In this document: positions 40,596 through 46,655 of the stretch, one piece after another | Layout of the letters: each line of letters starts with the position of its first letter | How positions within the stretch are numbered: position 1 is the first letter of the stretch | DNA from: Ramlibacter sp. WS9 | GTDB taxonomy: Bacteria > Pseudomonadota > Gammaproteobacteria > Burkholderiales > Burkholderiaceae_C | Direction: 5' to 3' | DNA: 46,655 nt | Assembly: GCF_003797765.1 (NCBI RefSeq) | Contig: NZ_RKMB01000035.1 | Location: 1 to 46,655 of the forward strand | Made by a program: the position numbers and the translations under genes | The notes under the pieces: generated by a model | The model's database searches: none | What the model was told of the DNA's origin: nothing | The model's input: only the letters and a program-made list of their open reading frames with translations

Positions 40596-41320
40596 CGTGC
40601 ACCGCCCCCCGCAAGCTGGCGCTGGTACAGCCAGGCTGCCCACTCGAAGTCGAGCATATCGTCGATGTCCGCCGACCGTTCGCGCGGCATGGGAACGCCC
40701 CGCACACGCAGGCTCCAGACGCCGTCCTTGACTGCGCGTGGCAGTGCTTGGCGCTGCCAGCAGTAGATGCTGCCGTTCAACGCATAGACCGGCTTGAGAT
40801 CCTGGCGCCGCACGCCGCCTGCGGGGCTGCACAGCTTCGCGGTCCCGTCGGGAGCCAGTTCGACCAGGCTGAAGGCGGGGTGGACTCCGGACTCACAGAC
40901 GGACAACGCGAGATCGGCCCCGTCCAATGCGTCGAGGCAGGCCTCGATGTCGCCGGGGGCGCGCAACGGGGACGTCGGCTGCAAGTCGACCACTTGCGCG
41001 ACGTGCTCGCCACCGGACTCGAGATGAGCTACCAGGTGCTCGATCACTGGCACCTTGCCGGCGCCGTCGGTCGCAAGCTCGGCCGGCCGCATGAACGGGA
41101 CCAACGCACCCGCCTGTCGCGCGACTTCGGCGATAGCCGGGTCATCGGTAGAGACGTAGGTCTTGTCGATGCGGGCGCACTGCAGCGCATGCCGGATGGT
41201 GTGGACGATCAAGGGCGCGCCGGCGGCGTCCGGAAAGGGACGGATGTTCTTGCCGGGTATGCCCTTGCTTCCGCCCCGTGCGCAAATCGTCGCGATGGTG
41301 ATGCCGCGGGGTGATTCCAT
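40592..41320 (-). CDS. CMP-nonulosonate cytidylyltransferase (NeuA/LegF family)
   Basis: A 242-residue enzyme that activates a nonulosonic acid with CTP. The nucleotide-binding signature ATICARGGSKGIPGKNI is at the N-terminus, with LQPTSPLR in the middle and a metal-binding ADIDDMLDFEWA near the end. It completes the set NeuC-NeuB-NeuA in this operon, so a CMP-activated nonulosonate is made. Gaps: 11 nt to the upstream gene and a 4-nt overlap with the HisF-like gene. Confidence 0.92.
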   Translation of the reverse strand: MESPRGITIATICARGGSKGIPGKNIRPFPDAAGAPLIVHTIRHALQCARIDKTYVSTDDPAIAEVARQAGALVPFMRPAELATDGAGKVPVIEHLVAHLESGGEHVAQVVDLQPTSPLRAPGDIEACLDALDGADLALSVCESGVHPAFSLVELAPDGTAKLCSPAGGVRRQDLKPVYALNGSIYCWQRQALPRAVKDGVWSLRVRGVPMPRERSADIDDMLDFEWAAWLYQRQLAGGGAR

Positions 41321-41331
41321 GGAGCCTGCGA

Positions 41332-42570
41332 TTATAAATTGGCCGTCTGCGCCAGCACCTCGATCACTTGGGGCACGGCGGCACGCTGGGGCGTGCGCTC
41401 CGTCACGGTTTCGGCCAGGGCGGCGTCCATGGCAGCGCCGACGTCGGCCATCGGCGAGCCACGCGCGATACCCATGGCGGCAAACGGCGCCCCGTCATCG
41501 AACATCGAGCCCGGCACCTGGACCACCGGCTTGCCGATGAGCCAGGCCTGCAGCCCGACGGTGGACACCGTGACGCACACGGCGTCGCTGGCATGCAGCA
41601 GCGGCTCCAGTGGCCAGCCTTGCGCCGCGAGCATGGCGTTGCCGCCTTCCGGCAGCGAAATGTCCTGAGCCTGGCTAGGGTGAGGCCGCACGGCGAGGAC
41701 GACGTCCGGCCGCCCCTTCGCCCATGCCAAGAGGTGGGCCAGCACGTCGTGGGGCAGGCGCTCATTGCCAGCCTGCTCGCGCACCGGATGCCGCAGCGGC
41801 TCCGGGCTGGGCGCATACAAGGCCACCTTGCGGCGCCCTGCATTCAGGCGCTGCCGCACGTCGATCGATGCTTGCCGATGCGCCGGATCGAAGAGGCCAT
41901 CGAAGGCGGGATTGCCCGTCACCACCACTTCATCCGGCGCGCGGCCCTCCGCCAGCAGCATCTGCCGCACGCTCTCATTGAGCACGCACACCCGATTTGC
42001 ATACCCCGGTTGCCCGATCCAGCGCTTTTCGTCGACCGCGAACAGGTCCACCATGCAGACCGAAGGAATGGTCAACGCCCCGGCCGCTTCGATAGCAGCC
42101 CGCTCGGCCCGCGGCGAATTGGTGGCCACGACGAGCGAAGGGGAGACGGCCTGCAGAATGCGTCGCAGGGTCGGCAAAGGATGAAAGCACTGGCGCCCGA
42201 ACGTCCGGTACGCCTGCGCCGCCGCTTCTACGCCCAACTGCTCCACCAAATCTGCGTAACTGAGGCCGAGGTAGGCGGCGCTTTCTCGCGGGTCGGCGTT
42301 GCTCGCGGACAGCCCTGCCAGCAGCTGCGCGCCGTGCGCCAGGGCGGGCGCATCCTCGGGCTGCACAAAGTCCGCGAACCCTACCGTCTCCAGGCCGGCG
42401 GCACGGCTTGGCGCCTGCGCGGTCGTGAGGGCGAGCACAAGCGGTCGCGCGATTCCGAGGTCGCGCACGCGCTGCGCTACCGGCAGCACCATGGCGATAT
42501 GCCCGCCCCCATACGCGACGAACAGCCAGGTCGGCAAGTGCTTGCCAGCAGAGCTATTGGGTTGGGCCAT
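41332..42570 (-). CDS. GT-B-fold protein of the nonulosonate operon, probable glycosyltransferase
   Basis: A 412-residue protein with a GT-B outline. The N-terminal WLFVAYGGGHIAMVLPVAQRV resembles nucleotide-sugar transferases and epimerases. The C-terminal half has VALYAPSPEPLRHPV, a nucleotide-site-like VLAVRPHPSQAQD, and CVTVSTVGLQAWLIGKPVVQVPG. This pattern occurs in CDP-glycerol/capsule transferases and UDP-sugar epimerases. It is the best candidate in the window for transferring the nonulosonate, but epimerase-like activity cannot be excluded. Its start overlaps the AsnB-like gene by 17 nt. Confidence 0.65.
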   Translation of the reverse strand: MAQPNSSAGKHLPTWLFVAYGGGHIAMVLPVAQRVRDLGIARPLVLALTTAQAPSRAAGLETVGFADFVQPEDAPALAHGAQLLAGLSASNADPRESAAYLGLSYADLVEQLGVEAAAQAYRTFGRQCFHPLPTLRRILQAVSPSLVVATNSPRAERAAIEAAGALTIPSVCMVDLFAVDEKRWIGQPGYANRVCVLNESVRQMLLAEGRAPDEVVVTGNPAFDGLFDPAHRQASIDVRQRLNAGRRKVALYAPSPEPLRHPVREQAGNERLPHDVLAHLLAWAKGRPDVVLAVRPHPSQAQDISLPEGGNAMLAAQGWPLEPLLHASDAVCVTVSTVGLQAWLIGKPVVQVPGSMFDDGAPFAAMGIARGSPMADVGAAMDAALAETVTERTPQRAAVPQVIEVLAQTANL

Positions 42571-44347
42571 TGGCTTCCCACAAGGCCAACGCGGCCAGTG
42601 CCCGTAGCTCGCGCGTGTAATTGGCAGTGCCGGCGCGATGAGCAGAAAGCATCGCGTCGATGGCTTCCGTGCGGAACAGCCGGCGCAGCAAGTCGCTGCC
42701 GTGCAGCGTCTGCTTCAACCATTCATGGCTGGTCGAGCGGAACCATTCGCCCACCGGCACGGTGAACATCTGCTTCTTGCGGTAAGCCAGGTCCTGCCCG
42801 ATCAACGGCGCAACGGCCTTCTTGTACCAATGCTTCTTGTCGCCGCCCTGCATCTTGGTGGCCCCACGAGAACGGAAGGCGAACTCCATCATCCGCCAGT
42901 CGAGGAACGGCGTGCGTGCCTCGATCGACACCGCCATGCCCATGCGGTCGGGCTTGACGAGGTTGTTGCCGGACAGCAGCAGCTGCATGTCGAGGTACAG
43001 CGCCTGGTTCAGCCGGTCGAAATGCGCGGCTTCATCGAACCACGGCTTCGCGGCGGCGTCGAAGCTGTCGATGCCTTGCAGCCGTGCCGCGACTTCCGGC
43101 CGGTAGAGCGCGTTCTTGTTCGCCGGTGCAAACAGCGAGATCGAGTCGAAGTAGCTGCGCTGGAAGCTCGCCGTGTCGAGCGTCTGTGCATCGGGCCGGC
43201 CGAAGAACTCTTCGTACTTCTCGTAGCCCGCAAAGAGCTCGTCGCCGCCGTCGCCCGTCAACACCACCTTCACGTGCTTTGCGGCGAGTTCACTCACTCG
43301 CAGGGTTGGCATGAACGACGCGTCACCATGCGGCTGGTCAAGGTGATACAGCACATGCGGCCAGCGATCCAGCATGTTCAGCTCGGCGATCTCGCTGGTG
43401 TGCTCGCAGCCAAAGCGGCGCGCAGCTTCGGCTGCGAAGGCGGATTCGTCGAAGCGCGGGTCGGCGAATCCAATGCAGAAAGTCTTGACCGGCTCCTTCA
43501 CGTGCCGCGCCATCAAGCCGACGATGGTGCTGGAATCGACGCCGCCGGAGAGGAAAGCGCCCCAGGGCACATCCGCGCGCAAACGGATGCGCGTCGCGTC
43601 GTCCAGGATGGACATGAATTCCTCTGCCCACTCGCCGAACTCGAAATCCTGTTCGCGCTGTGCGGACAAGTCCCACCAGCGCTGCGTTTCCACGCCGCTG
43701 CGCGTGAACTTCATCCAGGTGCCGGGCATCACGTGGCGGATGCCGCGCCAAATGGTCCAGGGCGCGGGGATGTAGTTGAACGTCAGGTAGTGGTGGATCG
43801 CCTCGAGGTCGATGCCGTCGAAGCCGGTATCGGTGCCCGTCCAGGGCAGCATCGCCTTGATTTCGGAAGCGAAGATCGCGCGCGTGCCATCGTCCGCAAA
43901 GTACAGCGGCTTGACCCCGATACGGTCGCGCACAAGGTACATCGCGTCCTCGCGCGCATCGTCGATCGCGATGGCGAACATGCCGTTGAGCTTGCTCAGG
44001 AACGAAATGCCCTCGCGCTCGTAGAGCCGCAGGATGACCTCGGTGTCCGAATGCGTGCGCAGTTCCACGCCCTGCGCGCGCAGCTCGGCGGCCAGCTCGA
44101 CGTAGTTGAAGATCTCACCGTTCTGGACCACAGCCACGCGGCCGTCGTCCGAAACGAAGGGCTGGTGTCCGCCGCCAATATCGATGATGGACAGCCGCCG
44201 GTTACCGATGGCGACGCCACGCTCAGGCTGGTGCCAGATGCCTTCATCGTCCGGGCCGCGGTGCACGAGCTTCTGCGCCATGGCGGGCAAGGCGCCGTCG
44301 GGCATGGCGCGGCGTTGGCGATCCCAGTAACCGAAGATGCCGCACAT
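42554..44347 (-). CDS. asnB: AsnB-family glutamine-dependent amidotransferase
   Basis: A 597-residue class II amidotransferase. After Met removal Cys2 would be the N-terminal nucleophile (MCGIFGYWDR), with HRGPDDEG and NGEIFNYVEL as glutaminase signatures. The synthetase domain shows FLSGGVDSSTIVGL, an ATP PP-loop, and LTGDGGDELFAGYEKY. Members in surface-glycan clusters often amidate a sugar carboxylate instead of making asparagine; its position between the sugar-phosphate transferase and the GT-B gene favours that. No base separates it from the gene upstream. The symbol reflects family, not proven asparagine synthesis. Confidence 0.88.
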   Translation of the reverse strand: MCGIFGYWDRQRRAMPDGALPAMAQKLVHRGPDDEGIWHQPERGVAIGNRRLSIIDIGGGHQPFVSDDGRVAVVQNGEIFNYVELAAELRAQGVELRTHSDTEVILRLYEREGISFLSKLNGMFAIAIDDAREDAMYLVRDRIGVKPLYFADDGTRAIFASEIKAMLPWTGTDTGFDGIDLEAIHHYLTFNYIPAPWTIWRGIRHVMPGTWMKFTRSGVETQRWWDLSAQREQDFEFGEWAEEFMSILDDATRIRLRADVPWGAFLSGGVDSSTIVGLMARHVKEPVKTFCIGFADPRFDESAFAAEAARRFGCEHTSEIAELNMLDRWPHVLYHLDQPHGDASFMPTLRVSELAAKHVKVVLTGDGGDELFAGYEKYEEFFGRPDAQTLDTASFQRSYFDSISLFAPANKNALYRPEVAARLQGIDSFDAAAKPWFDEAAHFDRLNQALYLDMQLLLSGNNLVKPDRMGMAVSIEARTPFLDWRMMEFAFRSRGATKMQGGDKKHWYKKAVAPLIGQDLAYRKKQMFTVPVGEWFRSTSHEWLKQTLHGSDLLRRLFRTEAIDAMLSAHRAGTANYTRELRALAALALWEANGPTQ

Positions 44348-44902
44348 CTAGTTGCTCCCCTTGCCGCCCAAACGCGCCAACGTCCACCCGATGATCTTGA
44401 GATCCATCGAGAGGCTATGGAAGCGCGCATAGCGCAGGTCCAGTTCCAGCCGGCGCACTTCTGTCGCTTCGGAGCGCAGCAATGCTTGCGCAAGGCCCGT
44501 GATGCCGGGGCGCACACTGCACCTTACCGCCCAGTCCTCGTCGCTGTACAGCGCGCGCTGGGCCGACACGTCGGGACGAGGCCCCACGATGCTCATCTCG
44601 CCCTTGAGCACATTGAGCAGCTGCGGCAATTCGTCGATGCTGGTGCGGCGCAGAAAGCGGCCCACCCGCGTGATGCGCGGGTCATCGCTGGCCGTGTGCC
44701 AGGGGCCGATGCTGGCCGCGTCCTTCACCATGCTGCGAAACTTGTACATGCCGAACTCGCGGCCGCCCAAGCCGAGGCGCACTTGCTTGAAGAAGACGGG
44801 CGCGCCGCTTTCAATGGCGATGGCCGCCGCGGCCAGCAGCAGCACCGGAGAAAGCACGATGAGCGCGGCCAGCGACAGCAGCACGTCCAGCGCCCTCTTC
44901 AT
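44348..44902 (-). CDS. Initiating sugar-phosphate transferase (PglC/WcaJ family)
   Basis: A 184-residue monotopic phosphoglycosyl transferase of the small PglC type. One N-terminal membrane segment (LDVLLSLAALIVLSPVLLLAAAA) precedes VRLGLGGREFGMYKFRSM, the catalytic RRTSIDELPQLLNVLKGEMSIVGPRP with its Asp-Glu pair, and RPGITGLAQ. It transfers a sugar phosphate onto undecaprenyl phosphate at the cytoplasmic face to start repeat-unit assembly. A bacillosamine-type UDP-sugar made by the dehydratase/aminotransferase/acetyltransferase is one possible substrate. The start is ATG 44902, with a 4-nt overlap with the aldolase gene. Confidence 0.92.
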   Translation of the reverse strand: MKRALDVLLSLAALIVLSPVLLLAAAAIAIESGAPVFFKQVRLGLGGREFGMYKFRSMVKDAASIGPWHTASDDPRITRVGRFLRRTSIDELPQLLNVLKGEMSIVGPRPDVSAQRALYSDEDWAVRCSVRPGITGLAQALLRSEATEVRRLELDLRYARFHSLSMDLKIIGWTLARLGGKGSN

Positions 44903-45699
44903 ACGGCAAGACTTGCCGCGATGCCGTTGATCGTGGACGCCACCCGCAGGCGGTCGGCCTCGATCTGCGCGGGCGTGCGTTGCGACAGTTCGGCTTCGGC
45001 GCGCCGCAGTTTGGCCACTTCGGCATCGAAAGCACCGCTGTCGTCCGCGCGATTGAACGTGCGCGACAAGATGACCGAACCCGAGCCAAGGCGGAGATGC
45101 TCGGCCAGGACGTCGCGGCCCGGCAGTTGCCCTTCGTCGACCCGCGCGATGCCACCGAAGCCGAAGCGAAGGCCCTGGCGATGGGCTGCGTGCGCGACCC
45201 GGTCTACCAGGCCCTGCGCCAACGGCACGAACATGAAGCGGTGGCCCAGCGAAATGTGAAGGTCGTTCAGCCCCACATAAACCTCGGTGAGGCCGGGCGT
45301 GGCGATCCAGTCTTCCAGGCACTCCAGTGCGCCCGCAGTTTCCAGCAACGGAACGATTGGCAGGCGCCCATTCACAAGTGCCGAAAACTCGCGCACCTCA
45401 TGCGCTTGGGTGAACATCGGCAGCATGAGCATGTCCGCGCCTTGCGCGATCACCGCGTCCACTTCGGCGGGTGTGCCCACGTTGAGAGGATTCACTCGCA
45501 CCATCAACTTGGATTGGCGCACCACTTCGCGTACACGCGCCACATCGTCCAGCGCGTGCACGCTGATGAACGTGTTGCGGCCGGCCTGCCGTTCGGCCTT
45601 GCCCAAACGTTCCAGGTCGACGAACAGGCGGAAGTTGCCCAGGGCATCGCAGCGGCGAGCGAACGCCGGGTCGTTCGTGATCTGTATCAGTTCAAGCAT
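44899..45699 (-). CDS. HpcH/HpaI-type aldolase/citrate-lyase-like TIM barrel protein
   Basis: A 266-residue TIM barrel resembling HpcH/HpaI aldolases. Visible features are MVRVNPLN (substrate-binding Arg), GADMLMLPMFTQAHEVREF, the metal-binding Glu region PLLETAGALECLEDW, and VYVGLNDLHISLG, which supplies the Asp. Such proteins cleave or form C-C bonds using pyruvate or acetyl-CoA-type donors. In a glycan operon it may make an unusual acyl group or keto-acid building block, but the substrate cannot be predicted. The last 40 residues are helical and extra to the barrel. Confidence 0.75.
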   Translation of the reverse strand: MLELIQITNDPAFARRCDALGNFRLFVDLERLGKAERQAGRNTFISVHALDDVARVREVVRQSKLMVRVNPLNVGTPAEVDAVIAQGADMLMLPMFTQAHEVREFSALVNGRLPIVPLLETAGALECLEDWIATPGLTEVYVGLNDLHISLGHRFMFVPLAQGLVDRVAHAAHRQGLRFGFGGIARVDEGQLPGRDVLAEHLRLGSGSVILSRTFNRADDSGAFDAEVAKLRRAEAELSQRTPAQIEADRLRVASTINGIAASLAV

Positions 45700-45711
45700 G
45701 GGAGAGCGCGA

Positions 45712-46655
45712 TTATCGCGCGAGGGCCGAGCGCAAGTCGCTGCTGCTCCACCACGCCGCACCCATCACGAGCAGGGCCGCCAAGGCCGCCAGGGCCAAGG
45801 CCGGAGCGAGGCCCGCCGACGATACATCCCACACCCGGGAAACGATCGCCACCACGCCCAGGAGGCAGGCAGCCGATGCCGTCATGGCGCGCCACGGCAT
45901 CCACCCGAGAGCTTGTGGACCCAGCGCTGCGATGACGGCAATGGCCACCAGGCTCAGCAGGACGTTCAAAACCAGCATCAGCTGGGCTCCGTCTGCCGGT
46001 CCGCGTACGCCGAACCACAGCAGCAGTGCCAATGCCAGCGCATATGCCGCCACCGCGACTCGCATCCGGCCCCGCGCAGCCAGCACTGTCAGGCCGACGG
46101 CGATCAGCGCTTGCGGCAGCAGGCCCCAAGCGCCGGCAGCGCCCCATTGCGCAATCCGTGCCAGGGCTTGGGGCTCCATGCGCCCCCACCCGAATAGCAG
46201 TTGCGCGATGGCCGGTGCACCCACCAGCAGCGCGGTGGCAGCGGCGCAAGCGAGCACCCAAGCGAGGGCGATGGCGCTGCGGATGGCCCGCGCGGTCGCC
46301 GCCGCGTCGTCGCCCGCCAACGCCTTGGCGATTGCCGGGAAGGCCAGCGTTGCCACCAGTTGAATGGCGAGAATCAGCGGCAGCTCGATGAGCTTCCAGG
46401 CGTAGTTGAAAGTCGCCAGCGCGCCCTCGCCGGATTGGGAGGCGACGGAGCGCGCCACAAATGGCAGGGCCAGCGGCAATCCCGCGGACAGCGCGGCCCA
46501 CAGCCACACCGGTGGAGAGGGCATGGCCGCAGGTGTCGGAGCCGATTGCAGTTGTGCCGCCGCGGCCTGCGGGGTACGCCACCGCAACCACGCCAAGCGC
46601 AGGGACATGGCGGCCAGCAAGCCTGCACCGAGCCAGGGCAAGGCCGTACCCGCCC
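45712..46655 (-). CDS. MurJ/MviN-like polysaccharide flippase, 5' end outside the window
   Basis: About 314 C-terminal residues of a multi-helix membrane protein; the frame is open through the window edge, so the N-terminus is missing. Segments such as QSGEGALATFNYAWKLIELPLILAIQLVATLAF and the repeated Ala/Leu-rich helices match the MVF (MurJ/Wzx-like) flippase superfamily. It likely flips an undecaprenyl-linked glycan made by this operon. A shifted frame (45692-46591) is also open but is Arg/Gly-rich and not membrane-like, so it is rejected. It ends 12 nt before the aldolase gene. Its place at the head of a nonulosonate operon favours O-unit export over lipid II. Confidence 0.8.
   Translation of the reverse strand, partial: AGTALPWLGAGLLAAMSLRLAWLRWRTPQAAAAQLQSAPTPAAMPSPPVWLWAALSAGLPLALPFVARSVASQSGEGALATFNYAWKLIELPLILAIQLVATLAFPAIAKALAGDDAAATARAIRSAIALAWVLACAAATALLVGAPAIAQLLFGWGRMEPQALARIAQWGAAGAWGLLPQALIAVGLTVLAARGRMRVAVAAYALALALLLWFGVRGPADGAQLMLVLNVLLSLVAIAVIAALGPQALGWMPWRAMTASAACLLGVVAIVSRVWDVSSAGLAPALALAALAALLVMGAAWWSSSDLRSALAR

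Noticed and set aside
31911..41320. Pseudaminic-acid pathway
   Set aside because: A NeuC-type hydrolysing epimerase and a membrane WbpM/PglF-type dehydratase are present, while no PseG-type hydrolase is recognised. The set fits a legionaminate-like route better, although the exact sugar is open.
45692..46591. Alternative frame over the flippase
   Set aside because: It is Arg/Gly-rich and lacks membrane helices, whereas the frame ending at 45712 gives regular hydrophobic helices and MurJ-like segments.

Overview
The window is high-GC DNA whose gene order and protein sequences suggest a betaproteobacterium of the order Burkholderiales, most likely family Comamonadaceae (Variovorax/Ramlibacter-like). 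This rests on recognised gene order (GntR-sdhCDAB-sdhE-gltA; leuCDB-asd-fimV-truA-trpF-trpB-trpA-accD), the Betaproteobacterial type of FimV, and GC-rich intergenic hairpin repeats typical of that family. No rRNA or other taxonomic marker is present, so genus is not claimed.

Layout. (1) 1-6199: a GntR/UTRA regulator with a palindromic operator inside its promoter, then succinate dehydrogenase (sdhCDAB), its flavinylation factor sdhE, and citrate synthase gltA, closed by a strong terminator. Near-identical hairpin leaders precede sdhB and gltA. (2) 6258-17178: a defence cassette. A SWIM/SNF2 helicase is followed by all four genes of a type I Wadjet anti-plasmid system: jetA (DUF3375), jetB (DUF4194), jetC (SMC/MukB-like ATPase) and jetD (DUF3322/DUF2220 Toprim nuclease). 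The set is split between jetB and jetC by a Fic-domain gene with an N-terminal winged helix. That gene has its own promoter, five copies of a TTGCGCA-type octamer, and Gln in place of the catalytic Fic His. (3) 17327-31887: housekeeping genes, namely a LysR regulator, leuCDB, asd, fimV, truA, trpF, trpB, trpA, accD, yggT (minus strand) and a LON substrate-binding-domain protein. Three GC-rich intergenic repeats sit at gene junctions here. (4) 31911-46655: one tightly packed minus-strand glycan operon of 14 genes, the first truncated by the window edge. It encodes a MurJ-like flippase, an HpcH/HpaI-type aldolase, an initiating sugar-phosphate transferase, an AsnB-type amidotransferase, a GT-B-like protein, a CMP-sugar synthetase, a HisF/HisH/PP-loop amidination module, and NeuB, NeuC, acetyltransferase, aminotransferase and 4,6-dehydratase homologues.

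How the parts work together. Block 1 supplies the TCA-cycle entry step and complex II. Block 2 looks like a plasmid-restriction island placed between gltA and the LysR-leu block. JetABC would extrude loops on small circular DNA and JetD would cut it; SNF2 and Fic are candidate accessory or regulatory parts. Block 4 contains the six enzyme types of a UDP-sugar-based legionaminic-acid-like pathway (LegB, C, H, G, I, F) plus a WbpG/PseA-HisH-HisF module that probably converts an N-acetyl group to an acetamidino group. The predicted product is a CMP-activated, amidinated nonulosonate for a surface glycan.

The observations most worth a second look are the SNF2 + Wadjet + Fic architecture with its operator array, the repeated hairpin (possible pseudoknot) leaders of sdhB and gltA, and the CBS-domain/aminotransferase fusion in the nonulosonate operon.
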